Assembly: GCF_009674805.1 (NCBI RefSeq)
Contig: NZ_WKKI01000005.1
Span: 1 to 64,000 of the forward strand
DNA: 64,000 bases
Direction of reading: 5' to 3'
DNA from: Metabacillus lacus
GTDB lineage: Bacteria > Bacillota > Bacilli > Bacillales > Bacillaceae
Below, piece by piece: positions 34,837 through 44,520 of the stretch (the stretch's first letter is position 1; the number at the start of each line of letters is the position of its first letter). The position numbers were made by a program, and so were the translations under genes. The notes below the pieces were generated by a model. It did not search any database and was not told where the DNA came from. It saw only the letters and a list, made by a program, of their open reading frames with translations.

Positions 34837-36093
34837 TTATCCATCTTTTTTGCTTATCTGCAGTGCCTTTCTTAGGTCCTTTAATGAGGAAGACTTACCA
34901 TACATTAACACGCCGCCTTTATATACTCTGGCACCGAAAACTGCCAGGACGGAAATAGTAAGCAGCAGCAATCCAACCGATAGGGCTATTTCCCAGAATG
35001 GAACGCTCAGCATTCCCACCCTCAGGAACATAATCATTGGTGCAAAGAAAGGGATATAGGAAGTGGCTGTGATGAAAGGCGCTTCCGGATTGCCAAGGCC
35101 AAACATCGCTATAATAAAAGCCGCAACAATGATGAATGTCATCGGCCCAATCATCTGCTGTACATCTTCAATTCTTGCCACAAGGGAGCCGAGAAATGCC
35201 GCAAGCGTTGCAAAAAGGAAGTAGCCCAGCAGAAAAAACAGGCCTGCATACAAGAAAGTAGCTGTTGGAATGCTTGTAAAATTGAACATACCTCCTGCAG
35301 CCGCAGCTCCTTCAGCCAAATTCGACCGCATTGAAAGATAGCCCGTCACTAGAATGACAGCCAGCTGAGTCAGACTCAGCAGTCCGATTCCAAGGATCTT
35401 AGCAAACATCTGCTTTACGGGTGATACGCTGGAAATCAAAATTTCCATTACCCTTGATGACTTTTCGGTGGCAACTTCCATTGCAATCATGCTCGAATAC
35501 ATAATGACAGAAAAATAGATGACAAACAGCAGGATATAAACAAGCCCTCTTGCCTGGTTGAGCTCTTCCTCTGTTTTTGCATTTTCCAGCAATGCTACCC
35601 TTTCAAGGCTGACCGGTGAAAGCAATTCTGCCAGCTGCTCCTGCTGCAGGCCAAGTCTCTGGGTTCCTGTTTGTATTTTTGTCTGCTGAAGCGCCTGTTC
35701 CAAAGCCTGCGGCACTGATACATTTGCCATAGAAGAAGATTTATAGGTGCCTTTCGGGATGCCGTTCCCGTTCGTATCCAGAATCAGATATCCTTCCAGC
35801 TCACCGTTGGACACCATTTCGTGAAGTGTATCCTCATTGTCTCTTGAAAGTTTAAGCTGAATATCCCCATTAACAGCTCTGGCATTCTCTGCGAAAAGGG
35901 AATAGATTTCTTCAGAACGATCTATCACAGCAACCTCTTTCACCTGATCTTCCCTGTTGAAAAATTCGATGATGTTCTGAAGATTTGTCATTCCAACCAA
36001 AACAAGGAGAGTAATTGCTGTTGTAATGAGAAAGGATTTTGTCTTCAATTTGCTGAGATATGTATGAAACAGAATAATCCAAAATTTATTCAT
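34837..36093 (-). CDS. yhaP: ABC-2 type permease YhaP
   Basis: Membrane subunit of the YhaQP exporter, 418 residues, related to NatB sodium-efflux permeases; the substrate is not established. One N-terminal segment (TKSFLITTAITLLVLVGM), an extracytoplasmic domain of about 150 residues and five or six C-terminal segments. The ATG at 36093 overlaps the end of yhaQ by 8 bases and has AAGGTGGG upstream. The frame to 36126 is inside yhaQ. Confidence 0.88.
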   Translation of the reverse strand: MNKFWIILFHTYLSKLKTKSFLITTAITLLVLVGMTNLQNIIEFFNREDQVKEVAVIDRSEEIYSLFAENARAVNGDIQLKLSRDNEDTLHEMVSNGELEGYLILDTNGNGIPKGTYKSSSMANVSVPQALEQALQQTKIQTGTQRLGLQQEQLAELLSPVSLERVALLENAKTEEELNQARGLVYILLFVIYFSVIMYSSMIAMEVATEKSSRVMEILISSVSPVKQMFAKILGIGLLSLTQLAVILVTGYLSMRSNLAEGAAAAGGMFNFTSIPTATFLYAGLFFLLGYFLFATLAAFLGSLVARIEDVQQMIGPMTFIIVAAFIIAMFGLGNPEAPFITATSYIPFFAPMIMFLRVGMLSVPFWEIALSVGLLLLTISVLAVFGARVYKGGVLMYGKSSSLKDLRKALQISKKDG

Positions 36094-36985
36094 ATGCTGC
36101 ACCCACCTTTTCAATAAAAATATCATTCAGTGAAGGCTCTTCCAGAACAAATTTCCTCACGAAGCCTCTTCCCTGCAAGCTATTGAAAATGGTTTGAGAT
36201 GCTTCTTCACTCGATATTTGCAGCACGGCCCCCTCTGAGGTTTCCTGATATTTGGTCACTCCCTCTGCATCCTTCAAAAAGGTGAGTGGAAAATCTGCAT
36301 GAACGAGTACGTTCTTTTTCCCGAAAGAGCGTTTGATTTCTTTCAGCCCTCCATGAACTACAGGGCTGCCCTTGTGCATAATGCAGAGATGCTGGCACAG
36401 CTCTTCAACATGCTCCATGCGATGACTGGAGAACACGATGGAGGTTCCCTGGTTTCTCAATGATAGAACAGACTGCTTTAAAAGTTCAACATTAACAGGG
36501 TCCAGTCCGCTGAATGGCTCATCTAGAATCAGCAGCCTTGGTTTATGCAGCACAGCTGCAATAAATTGAATTTTCTGTTGATTCCCCTTTGAAAGCTCCT
36601 CTACTTTTTTCCCGGCATATTCAGGCACTTTAAAATGATTGAGCCAGTACTCTATTTCTTTCAAAATATCGTCTTTCTTCATTCCTTTTAATCTTCCTAA
36701 ATAAATCAGCTGATCCTTCACCTTCAGCTTTGGATACAGCCCCCGTTCCTCCGGCAAGTAGCCGATCTGATCACTCGTGCTGTAATCTACTTTCTTTCCG
36801 TTCCAGGTTATGTCCCCCTTTGAAGGGTTTAAAAGACCAAGGATCATTCGGAAGGTTGTTGTTTTCCCGGCACCGTTGGCTCCAAGAAAACCAAAAATCT
36901 CTCCTTCCGGAATTTCAATAGAAAGCGAATCCACAGCAGTAAACCTGCCAAAGTTCTTTGTTACTCCGTCCAATTTCAAGGTCAT
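36086..36985 (-). CDS. yhaQ: ABC transporter ATPase YhaQ
   Basis: ATP-binding subunit, 299 residues, NatA-like. Walker A is GANGAGKTT (about 35-43), the signature ELSKGNQQKIQ, Walker B LLILDEPFSGLDP and a switch His in SSHRMEHVE. The C-terminal 80 residues form the usual regulatory extension. ATG with AAAAGGAGGA upstream. Translation is coupled to yhaP by an 8-base overlap. Divergent from yhzD. Confidence 0.9.
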   Translation of the reverse strand: MTLKLDGVTKNFGRFTAVDSLSIEIPEGEIFGFLGANGAGKTTTFRMILGLLNPSKGDITWNGKKVDYSTSDQIGYLPEERGLYPKLKVKDQLIYLGRLKGMKKDDILKEIEYWLNHFKVPEYAGKKVEELSKGNQQKIQFIAAVLHKPRLLILDEPFSGLDPVNVELLKQSVLSLRNQGTSIVFSSHRMEHVEELCQHLCIMHKGSPVVHGGLKEIKRSFGKKNVLVHADFPLTFLKDAEGVTKYQETSEGAVLQISSEEASQTIFNSLQGRGFVRKFVLEEPSLNDIFIEKVGAAYE

Positions 36986-37121
36986 AAAGCATCCTCCTTT
37001 TCTCTCATATATTGGTACGAATAAAGGGGGTGTTTTGTTTCATTTTTTTGGCAGGAGTCTGAATATTTTTTGCGAATATAATAATTGAACACCAAGTTTA
37101 TTCATGAAAGGAGCAATACGG

Positions 37122-37307
37122 ATGGCACAATATTTTCTCACTGTATTTGAAAAAGACGGGAACAAGCTGCTTGATGAGAGCTTTACTGCAGCAACAGAGG
37201 ACGAAGCAAAAGAGATTGGCCAGCAAAAACTGGAGGAAAAAGATTATCTTAAAAAAACACATCGCTGCGTTTCTTCCTCAGGAAAATTAATTCTGTTTGA
37301 AAGATAG
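37122..37307 (+). CDS. yhzD: YhzD-like small protein
   Basis: Cytosolic 61-residue protein of the YhzD family, no known function. It reads as a beta-beta-alpha-beta unit: YFLTVFEKDGNKLLDESFTA, then EDEAKEIGQQKLEEKDY and KTHRCVSSSGKLILFER. The ATG at 37122 has AAAGGAG 8 bases upstream; the earlier ATG at 37104 is upstream of that site. TATAAT at 37077-37082 is a likely -10 box. Symbol given from recalled similarity, so moderately sure. Confidence 0.72.
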   Translation: MAQYFLTVFEKDGNKLLDESFTAATEDEAKEIGQQKLEEKDYLKKTHRCVSSSGKLILFER

Positions 37308-37374
37308 AAGAAGTTGGTGAAGAATATATTTATTCACTTCGAGCTATATAAAGATAATAGACTACTGTTGAATT

Positions 37375-37517
37375 CGGGTGGAATGCACGCTGACTTCTGC
37401 GGAATCAGACGGAGAGGCTCACAGCCAAACGCAAAACTAAAGAAACTGTAAACAAGCTCCATTTTAAATTTCGGTTTGTCTACAGTCTGAGGCACCCGCT
37501 GGAAAGGCGGGTGCCTC
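37375..37517. repeat. Decayed copy of a dispersed Bacillaceae intergenic repeat, with hairpin
   Basis: TGGAATGCACGC..GACTTCTGCGG...GAGGCTCACAGCC and the later TTTGTCTACAGTCTGA resemble, in order, pieces of a repeat seen between genes in many Bacillus genomes. A GAGGCACCCGC/GCGGGTGCCTC hairpin at 37489-37517 ends it and could act as a terminator for yhzD or yhaR. No gene lies in 37308-37544. Confidence 0.45.
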
Positions 37518-37544
37518 TATACATTGTTCGCTATTTTTTGGATA

Positions 37545-38315
37545 TCATTTTCCTGTAAATACCGGCTGCCTTTTTTCTATAAAAGATGAAATTCCTTCTT
37601 GATGATCAAGGGTTTGTCTCATCTTGTACTGACCTTCCTTTTCTCTGGCCAACATATCCAGCAGTCTTTCTTTATTTGCAGCCGTGTAGATGGACTTTGT
37701 TTCTATCATTGCTTTTACGGGTTTCTTCAGCCAGCTCCCTGCAAGGTCTTCAATGGCTGAAACCATGTCACCCTGCACTATCTCGTCTATCAGCCCGGCA
37801 TGCTTCGCACCTGCCGCATCAAGCTTTTCACCACTCCAGATCAGCTGCTTTGCTCTGGCTTCTCCCGCTCTTTTTTCCAGGAAATAATGTCCTCCTCCGT
37901 CAGGGATCAGGCCGATTCCAATAAAATTCATCGCAAGCACTGACTGTTCATGAGCTGCAATATAATCAGCAGCTAGCGCAAAGCTTAGTCCAAGACCGGC
38001 TGCCGGACCATGAATAGCGCTAATGACCAGCTTAGGCATTGTATATAGTGTAAGAATTATATCTGAAATTACATCCATGATTTCAAAGAAAGCACCTTCA
38101 TCTGCGGATGAAAGCATCGTTTTAATATCTCCGCCTGCACTAAATCCCCTTCCGCTTCCTGAAATGATAACAACTTCAGCAGAGCTTCCGTTAATTTCAT
38201 CCAGTGCTTTTTTCAGTTCCCTGAGCATATTTTCGTCCATTGCATTCAGTACCTCAGGCCTGTTTAATTCCAGGCGGGCTGTTCTTTCTTGTATTGTTAA
38301 GTTTACCGTTCCCAT
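37545..38315 (-). CDS. yhaR: Enoyl-CoA hydratase/isomerase family protein
   Basis: Crotonase-fold protein of 256 residues, probably an enoyl-CoA hydratase or isomerase in fatty-acid or aromatic-acid breakdown. The CoA oxyanion-hole motifs are visible: GSGRGFSAGGDIK (about 55-67) and HGPAAGLGLSFALAAD. One active-site glutamate position falls in IPDGGGHYFLEK, where the usual Glu is Asp, seen also in relatives. The ATG at 38315 has GGGGGAG 7 bases upstream; the frame to 38369 overlaps the thiolase gene. It lies 16 bp after the thiolase gene, so both are co-transcribed. Confidence 0.82.
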   Translation of the reverse strand: MGTVNLTIQERTARLELNRPEVLNAMDENMLRELKKALDEINGSSAEVVIISGSGRGFSAGGDIKTMLSSADEGAFFEIMDVISDIILTLYTMPKLVISAIHGPAAGLGLSFALAADYIAAHEQSVLAMNFIGIGLIPDGGGHYFLEKRAGEARAKQLIWSGEKLDAAGAKHAGLIDEIVQGDMVSAIEDLAGSWLKKPVKAMIETKSIYTAANKERLLDMLAREKEGQYKMRQTLDHQEGISSFIEKRQPVFTGK

Positions 38316-38331
38316 TTTTTTCTCCCCCTTA

Positions 38332-39483
38332 TCATACTCTCTCAATAATGGCTGCTGTAGCCATGCCATGGCCGATACAGATTGTAAGCAGCCCGTACCT
38401 TCCCTGGCGGCGGTGCAGTTCGTTCACAAGAGACGTCATCAGCTTTACCCCTGTCGCACCAAGCGGATGCCCCAAAGCAATGGCCCCTCCGTTCACATTT
38501 GTTTTCTGAAGACTAGCCCCTGTTTCCTTCTGCCACGCGAGAACAACAGGTGCAAATGCCTCGTTGATCTCAAATACATCTATCTCATCGATGGATAATC
38601 CTGCTTTTTTCAGCACTTTTTTTGTAGCCGGAATCACGCCGTCAAGCATGAAAACAGGATCAGAACCCACTGCCACTTGATGAAGTATCCTTGCTTTCGG
38701 CTTCACTTCAAGCTCCATGGCAACTCCCTCTTCCATCAACAGCATGGCAGCAGCACCGTCGCTCATTTGGCTGGAGCTTCCGGCCGTAATCATGCCTTCC
38801 TCCTGAAAGACCGGCTTCAGTGCACTAAGGGATTCAATAGAACTAGAGACCCGAGGTCCTTCATCCTGAGAAACCAAAATGCTGTTCCCATCTTTATCAA
38901 GCCCTTGCAGCGGCAGAATTTCCTCATTAAAAATGCCTTGCTCCTGTGCTTTCAATGCCCGCTGATGGCTTGAAAGCGCATACTCGTCAAGCTGCCTTCT
39001 CGACAGCCCGTATTTTGCAGCAATTCTTTCTGCTGCATGCCCCTGGTGAATAAATTCATACTTTTGATGAAGAGACTCCGGTATCGTTCTCTCATTGCCA
39101 TCACTCAGAATAGGAACTTTTGTCATACTCTCTGTTCCTGCAGCAATTGCGATGTCAATATCCCCGGAACGTATTGCCTGACAGGCAAAATGAATGGCCT
39201 GCTGTCCTGAACCGCACATCCTGTTAATCTGCACCGCAGGCACCTCAGGAGGAAAGTCAGCTTGCAAAGCAGACAGTCTTCCAATATTCAGCCCTTGCTC
39301 AGCTACGGGCGACACACATCCCATCACGATATCCTCAACGGAATTTTTCGTGATTCCCGCACGCTGAACCACTTCGTTCAACACTGCCGCTCCCAGATGG
39401 ACAGGATGCACTTCCCGGAAAACGCCGTTCCTTTTTCCAACTGCTGTTCTTACACCTTGTACAATTACTACATGTCTCCCCAC
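38332..39483 (-). CDS. Acetyl-CoA acyltransferase (thiolase)
   Basis: Thiolase of 383 residues that cleaves or forms acetoacetyl-CoA or longer 3-ketoacyl-CoA. The nucleophilic cysteine is in INRMCGSGQQA (about C86), the second-site motifs are NEAFAP, GGAIALGHPLGATG and CIGHGMATAAI. The start is a GTG at 39483, directly after an in-frame stop; AAGGGGAG lies 12 bases upstream. In B. subtilis this position next to yhaR lacks a thiolase, so the pair here looks like a small beta-oxidation module; chain-length preference is unknown. Confidence 0.88.
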   Translation of the reverse strand: MGRHVVIVQGVRTAVGKRNGVFREVHPVHLGAAVLNEVVQRAGITKNSVEDIVMGCVSPVAEQGLNIGRLSALQADFPPEVPAVQINRMCGSGQQAIHFACQAIRSGDIDIAIAAGTESMTKVPILSDGNERTIPESLHQKYEFIHQGHAAERIAAKYGLSRRQLDEYALSSHQRALKAQEQGIFNEEILPLQGLDKDGNSILVSQDEGPRVSSSIESLSALKPVFQEEGMITAGSSSQMSDGAAAMLLMEEGVAMELEVKPKARILHQVAVGSDPVFMLDGVIPATKKVLKKAGLSIDEIDVFEINEAFAPVVLAWQKETGASLQKTNVNGGAIALGHPLGATGVKLMTSLVNELHRRQGRYGLLTICIGHGMATAAIIERV

Positions 39484-39626
39484 CTAACCCACTTCTCCCC
39501 TTTGTTTTTTCTGTACATCTATCTATGTTCCGCAAAAGTTCTAAAAACCCTTCCTGTATTTCTTTGACGGAAGGAAGACTGTGAAAGCTTTTTTATTTAC
39601 CATCACCATCTGCCCTTTCTTCATGT

Positions 39627-39655
39627 AAAAAAATGCCTGCAGCAGCAGGCATTTT
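39627..39655 (-). terminator. Terminator of ggt
   Basis: Perfect stem AAAATGCCTGC/GCAGGCATTTT with a 4-base loop and a T run on the minus strand, 11 bases past the ggt stop. Confidence 0.88.
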
Positions 39656-39665
39656 GATTACCTCA

Positions 39666-41450
39666 CTATTTATTTTTTCCTTTTTTCGGTTTCTTAGCTA
39701 AAGTAACTCCTATAGCTGCCCCGTTTCTGCTCGAATCTGCTACTCCTTTGAATTCTCCCTTTTTATGGTCAATCAGGATACTCTGGACATTTCCAATTGT
39801 GACAGGAGCAGCACCAAATTTGTGGCCCATACTGTTCAATTTTTGGATTACTGAAGAAGAAATTCCTTGTTCCCATCTGTAAGAAGTGAGATTGTTTGTA
39901 TATATTCTCGGTTCTTCAATCGCAGCCTTCAGCTCCATATCATATTCAATGGTATGAATGATCGTTTGAAGAACTGACGTAATAATGGTCGGTCCCCCTG
40001 GCGAGCCTACAGTTAACACAGGCTTACCGTCTTTAAAAACAATCGTCGGCGTCATGCTGCTTAACGGGCGTTTATTCGGCTGAACTTCATTGGCTCCGCC
40101 AGGCACTGCATCAAAGTCTGTCAGTTCATTGTTCAGGACAATCCCATATCCAGGCACCATAATACCGGAGCCAAACAGCATTTCAATTGTCGTCGTGTAA
40201 GAGACAACATTACCGAAACGGTCTGCTACAGTAAAGTGTGTGGTTTCTCCATACTGATTCTGCTGAGGCTGTTTGACTGAGTCGTATCCTGCAGTACCCA
40301 CTTCATACTTCCAAGGATCTCCTGCTTTCACATTGTTGTTTACTCTCTCCAGGCTGATTTCCTTTTGGCGTTCTTTTATATAATCCGGATGCAAAAGGCC
40401 CTTTAGCGGAACTTCCACAAATTCAGGGTCTCCCGCATAAGCGGCCCTGTCTGCATAGGCAAGGTGCATGGCCTCAGCCAGGAGATGATATTTCTCCCAC
40501 GAACGAACATCATATTGAGATAGATTGTAATCATCTAATAGTTTGAGCATTTGCAGCAGAAAAACTCCTCCGGAACTTGGCGGCGGCATGCTCGCAATGT
40601 CGTAGCCCTGATACTCTCCCCAGATTGGCTTGTCCACAGTTACATCATATTTTTTCAAGTCATTCTTCGTCATGGAGCCTCCATACTGCTGAACAACTTT
40701 TGCAATTTCATCACCGATTTTTCCGCTGTAAAACACATCTGTTCCTTGCGCCCTGATCAGCTTCAGCGTTTTAGCCAAATCTTTTTGAACAAGAATGTCA
40801 CCTTCTTTTAACGGCTTTCCTTTAGGCAGGAATACATTCTTAGCTGCTGATTTCTCCAGCTTCCATTGATTGTCTTTAATAGCATCCGCCAACACTGAAT
40901 CTATCGGAAATCCTTTTTGCGCAAGACTAATAGATGGATTGATCAGTTCTTTCATAGACTTCGTGCCCCACGTATCCAAAGCAGCCTCAAGCCCTTTTAA
41001 GGTTCCCGGAACTCCAACAGCAACCCCGTTTGTATGCCTTTCATCAAAAGGGATGGGAGTGCCGTTTGCATCAAGAAACATATCAGGTGCTGCCCCCTGA
41101 GGCGCCCTTTCCCTGCTGTTAATAATAGTAGTGTCTTTCGTTTTACCATCATACATCATCATAAAGCCGCCGCCGCCAATACCTGACATCATTGGCTCTG
41201 TCACGTTTAAAGCAAACTGAATGGCTACAGCAGCATCAACTGCGTTTCCGCCATTGCGCAGGACCTCTGCACCAATTTCTGAAGCCAGCGGATGTGCTGT
41301 AGCAACCATGCCGTCTCTGCCCACATCTACCTGCTTGTACTTGCTATAATCAACAGACGGTTTTTTTGCTTCCCCAACTAGAGGGAAAGTACCAAGAATG
41401 AGAATCAAACTAAATAGTACTGCAATTGCTCTGGTAAAGCTCTGCTTCAT
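39666..41450 (-). CDS. ggt: Gamma-glutamyltransferase
   Basis: Secreted enzyme that hydrolyses or transfers gamma-glutamyl groups from glutathione, glutamine and poly-gamma-glutamate. The 594-residue precursor has a signal peptide (about 1-28) and matures by self-cleavage before Thr403 in the motif TTHFTV, which becomes the nucleophile of the small subunit. NSRERAPQ (substrate arginine) and PLSSMTPTIV and GSPGGPTI loops are present. ATG at 41450 with GAGAGGA upstream. It is alone with its own terminator. Confidence 0.94.
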   Translation of the reverse strand: MKQSFTRAIAVLFSLILILGTFPLVGEAKKPSVDYSKYKQVDVGRDGMVATAHPLASEIGAEVLRNGGNAVDAAVAIQFALNVTEPMMSGIGGGGFMMMYDGKTKDTTIINSRERAPQGAAPDMFLDANGTPIPFDERHTNGVAVGVPGTLKGLEAALDTWGTKSMKELINPSISLAQKGFPIDSVLADAIKDNQWKLEKSAAKNVFLPKGKPLKEGDILVQKDLAKTLKLIRAQGTDVFYSGKIGDEIAKVVQQYGGSMTKNDLKKYDVTVDKPIWGEYQGYDIASMPPPSSGGVFLLQMLKLLDDYNLSQYDVRSWEKYHLLAEAMHLAYADRAAYAGDPEFVEVPLKGLLHPDYIKERQKEISLERVNNNVKAGDPWKYEVGTAGYDSVKQPQQNQYGETTHFTVADRFGNVVSYTTTIEMLFGSGIMVPGYGIVLNNELTDFDAVPGGANEVQPNKRPLSSMTPTIVFKDGKPVLTVGSPGGPTIITSVLQTIIHTIEYDMELKAAIEEPRIYTNNLTSYRWEQGISSSVIQKLNSMGHKFGAAPVTIGNVQSILIDHKKGEFKGVADSSRNGAAIGVTLAKKPKKGKNK

Positions 41451-41662
41451 TTCATCCTCTCCTTTTCTATATTCTTACATCTACTAGAATAGAGAAAGAG
41501 CTTTGAGACAGCAAATGAAATGTCAGAGTAATCTGAAATTGAATACTTACTCCTACAGAAAGATAGGCAGATGGAACAATAACTTCAATGTGAAAGATAT
41601 AAGTGTCCCGGCTGCCGTGTAAGTCACTTGTCTTATTCATTAATTTAAGAGGTCTATTCATG

Positions 41663-41695
41663 AAAAAACCCCTCTCCTTAGACGAGGAGAAGGGG
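41663..41695 (-). terminator. Terminator of hemZ
   Basis: Stem CCCCTCTCCT/AGGAGAAGGGG followed on the minus strand by TTTTTTC, 9 bases past the hemZ stop. A 64-codon frame starting right after this hairpin (41661) has no ribosome site and is not called; 41451-41662 is otherwise empty. Confidence 0.85.
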
Positions 41696-41703
41696 AATTC
41701 AAC

Positions 41704-43200
41704 TCAGGAGAACAGTTCCCCCAAGATCCTGATTTTTTCATGCGTGTAGTGCTGAAAACCATCATTATAAGACTTAGGGTCTTTAGGGTTTGCAAAGTGA
41801 GTAATTACCCCTGTTTCAGGGTGAATAAATTTACTTGCAGCACCGCACCCCAGTCCTATAATGGTTTGCTGTTCTTCCATAATCATGATGTTGTAAATGC
41901 TGTCCTGGCCTTCACGTGCATAGCCAACATTTTCAAGGTTGCCCAGGATGTTTTTCTGCCGGTAAAGATAGTAAGGAGTATATTGATGCTCTCTCGTCCA
42001 CTTCACCGCCGCATCCATCATTCTGCTGATTTCTTCACGAGGAGAGACTTTGTATCTATTTTTGTTTCTTGTCATTTCTGATGCTCTTTTAAAGGAAAGT
42101 GTATGAACAGTCAAAGATTCAGGCATCAGCTTTTCTGTTTCGGCAAGCGTGTACTGAAACTCAGGAAGTGCTTCCCCTGGAAGTCCGATGATTAAATCCA
42201 TATTGATATTGTTCATTCCCATGCTTCTGGCCATATGGAATTTTTCAATCGTTTCTTCAACGGTATGATGTCTGCCGATCGCTTTTAATGTAGCTCCAAT
42301 GTAAGACTGCGGGTTAATGCTGATGCGGTCGATGTTCCACTTTTTTAGGACATTCAGTTTGTCAGGTTGAATGGTATCAGGTCGGCCTGCTTCCACCGTA
42401 ATTTCCCGGATGTTTTCTGCATCAGGAAAAGATTGATACATTTCTTCATAGAGCATGTCCATTTCTTCTGCAGTAATGCTCGTTGGCGTACCGCCGCCAT
42501 AATAGACAGTTGTAATTTTGATGCCCTGTTCTCTCAGCCACTCTCCCATCTTCTTCATTTCATAATGAAGGCCTCCGAGAAAAGAATGAACAGAGCCCTG
42601 CCGTCCGTTTATCGCATATGCGGGGAATGTACAGTAAGCACATTTTGTTGGACAAAAAGGAATGCCTATATATATGCTAACCTCTTTTGACAAGTCATAT
42701 AAATCCGGCACCGCCTGAAGCTGACGGTCGACAATCTCCTGCATAAGATTAATTTTCTCATCTGTAATACAATACTGCTCCTTCAACTGCCGATGTGCTT
42801 CTTCCTTAGCTGTACCGCTTCTCAGCATCTTATGAAGCAGCTTGGTAGGGCGCACACCTGTCAAGATACCCCACTTTTGCTGAATGCCTGTCACTTCCTG
42901 CAGCAGCATCAGATAGACGTATGAAAGAGAAGTTTTCACTTGCTTCAGCCGCTCTTTTGGTGTCATTTCTTGAGAAAACGTCCCTGTTCGCGAAGCCTGG
43001 GCTCTTTTCCCCTCCATATCTATATCGCCGGTAACAAGTACACTCTCTTCTGTTTCGGTAATATGCAGTGTGACGGCTGCTCCAGTTTCCTGCTTTTGAT
43101 CTTCAAAGACAATCTGTGTTTCTTCAAAAAAGAGGTTTGAGATGTTTTCCAAATTCCGATAGTATCGTTCATCTTCAATTCCTTTTATTGTAATATGCAT
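41704..43200 (-). CDS. hemZ: Oxygen-independent coproporphyrinogen III dehydrogenase HemZ
   Basis: Radical-SAM enzyme, 498 residues, that oxidises coproporphyrinogen without oxygen or supports heme synthesis under anaerobic conditions; the product in Gram-positive bacteria is debated. The iron-sulfur cluster motif CPTKCAYC (C183, C187, C190) is followed by VYYGGGTPTS and the HemN-like stretch LIIGLPGE. The N-terminal 170 residues are specific to HemZ and not found in HemN. ATG with AAAGGTGA upstream. Single gene with its own terminator. Confidence 0.9.
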   Translation of the reverse strand: MHITIKGIEDERYYRNLENISNLFFEETQIVFEDQKQETGAAVTLHITETEESVLVTGDIDMEGKRAQASRTGTFSQEMTPKERLKQVKTSLSYVYLMLLQEVTGIQQKWGILTGVRPTKLLHKMLRSGTAKEEAHRQLKEQYCITDEKINLMQEIVDRQLQAVPDLYDLSKEVSIYIGIPFCPTKCAYCTFPAYAINGRQGSVHSFLGGLHYEMKKMGEWLREQGIKITTVYYGGGTPTSITAEEMDMLYEEMYQSFPDAENIREITVEAGRPDTIQPDKLNVLKKWNIDRISINPQSYIGATLKAIGRHHTVEETIEKFHMARSMGMNNINMDLIIGLPGEALPEFQYTLAETEKLMPESLTVHTLSFKRASEMTRNKNRYKVSPREEISRMMDAAVKWTREHQYTPYYLYRQKNILGNLENVGYAREGQDSIYNIMIMEEQQTIIGLGCGAASKFIHPETGVITHFANPKDPKSYNDGFQHYTHEKIRILGELFS

Positions 43201-43346
43201 ATATTCACCTTTATTTCAAATAGTTTCAAAGCCATCCTAAGTTTACAAAAGCAAAGCTGTAAGGTCAATAAGCCGGTTTAACAGCCAGGTTGAGCAGCCG
43301 GCCTTCAGACAGGAACAGTTTATGACGTTTATCTGTTTTTCCCAAT

Positions 43347-43368
43347 GAAAAAGGACGGAATCCCGTCC
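43347..43368 (-). terminator. Terminator of yhaX
   Basis: Stem GGACGG/CCGTCC followed by TTTTTCATT on the minus strand, directly after the yhaX stop. Confidence 0.75.
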
Positions 43369-43373
43369 CTGTG

Positions 43374-44240
43374 TCAGCGTTTGATTTTCAGTTTATTTAA
43401 AAATTCGCTCCGCTGCTGCATTCTGAAATGCTCTTTAATCATATATGCCAGGCCATTATCATCATTAGATCTGGTCAGCCAGTCTGCAGCATGCTTCACT
43501 TCAAACGGCGCCTGGCCCATGGCAACCCCAAGACCTGCAATAGATATCATTTCAAGATCATCAAGAGAATCACCTATTGCGACTGTCTGGCTCAGCGGAA
43601 TGCCCAGCTTACCGGCAAGAATTCTTAACCCCGCAGCTTTGTTAACACCTTTAGAGGAGATTCTCAGTGTGCCTCTCTCATGCGAGTGAAGATCAATTCC
43701 TTCAAAAGCATTCTTGATTATCTCATACACCTCTGTTAAGGCCTGCTCATTTGAAAAGACAACATCTATTTTTGAAGCACTCACAGGATCATCCATCAAT
43801 GTATCTGCAAGCGAGTCGACAAATTGAACTGGATAAAACAATGGTTCCTGAGGCTGTACGACTGCTTTACCAAGAAGATTGGAAGAAACCTTCTTCTTAT
43901 TGCCTATTGTAAGTTTTTCATTCACAATTTTTATGCTGCAGTCAAAGTTCTCAAGTACCTGAATTAAGTTGAAGGTTTTGTCTTCTGAAATCTTATGATC
44001 AAATATCGGCTCATCCTGTTTATTTGCAATGAACGCCCCTCCGGAAGTGATTAAAAAAGACTCCAGCTTTAATGACTTTGCCAGTTTTTTTGCAGATTGA
44101 AAGTGGCGGTTTGTAATGAGCGTAATATAAACTCCCTTTTGCTGAACAAAATAAATAGCATCCCTCGCTGACTGGTGCAGGCGTCCATTGGAATGCAGCA
44201 AAGTTCCATCTATATTTAATGCCAATAACCTGTAGTTCAT
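43374..44240 (-). CDS. yhaX: HAD-like protein YhaX, Cof type
   Basis: HAD-superfamily protein of the Cof/IIB type, 288 residues, annotated in B. subtilis as a sporulation or stress protein. Motif II (TLITNRHF), the mobile cap domain (about 90-190) and motif IV (AIGDSLDDLEMI) are typical. Motif I reads LNIDGTLL, so the first, nucleophilic aspartate is Asn (N9) while the second Asp (D11) remains. The enzyme may therefore lack phosphatase activity. The ATG at 44240 has GGGGGAG 6-7 bases upstream. Confidence 0.85.
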   Translation of the reverse strand: MNYRLLALNIDGTLLHSNGRLHQSARDAIYFVQQKGVYITLITNRHFQSAKKLAKSLKLESFLITSGGAFIANKQDEPIFDHKISEDKTFNLIQVLENFDCSIKIVNEKLTIGNKKKVSSNLLGKAVVQPQEPLFYPVQFVDSLADTLMDDPVSASKIDVVFSNEQALTEVYEIIKNAFEGIDLHSHERGTLRISSKGVNKAAGLRILAGKLGIPLSQTVAIGDSLDDLEMISIAGLGVAMGQAPFEVKHAADWLTRSNDDNGLAYMIKEHFRMQQRSEFLNKLKIKR

Positions 44241-44485
44241 GCAGGGCTCCCCCTTTTTCTGAGATGTCATTCCTTAATAGTACGTTATGTCCTTGAAGGA
44301 ATGATTAGAACCCTGCATATTATTCATCATACATAACGTCACATCTTTACTGCTGAAGGTTTTCATGAAATAAGCTAGCATTGATTCTTTCCTTAGAATA
44401 AACATTCATCAACTTCCATTTATTTTAACCTTTTGATCTGCACACAACATATGAACTATAGAAGTGCTATCCCTGCCTTTTCAAT

Positions 44486-44517
44486 AAAGATCCCTGGCAG
44501 ACTTGCACCGGAGATCT
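44486..44517 (-). terminator. Probable terminator of the sugar importer operon
   Basis: Stem AGATCTCCGG/CCAGGGATCT with two mismatches, then TTTATTG on the minus strand, just past the last permease gene. Confidence 0.5.
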
Positions 44518-44520
44518 TTT

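Noticed and set aside
41467-41661. 64-codon minus-strand frame before ggt
   Set aside because: Its start lies directly on the T run of the hemZ terminator and has no ribosome site.
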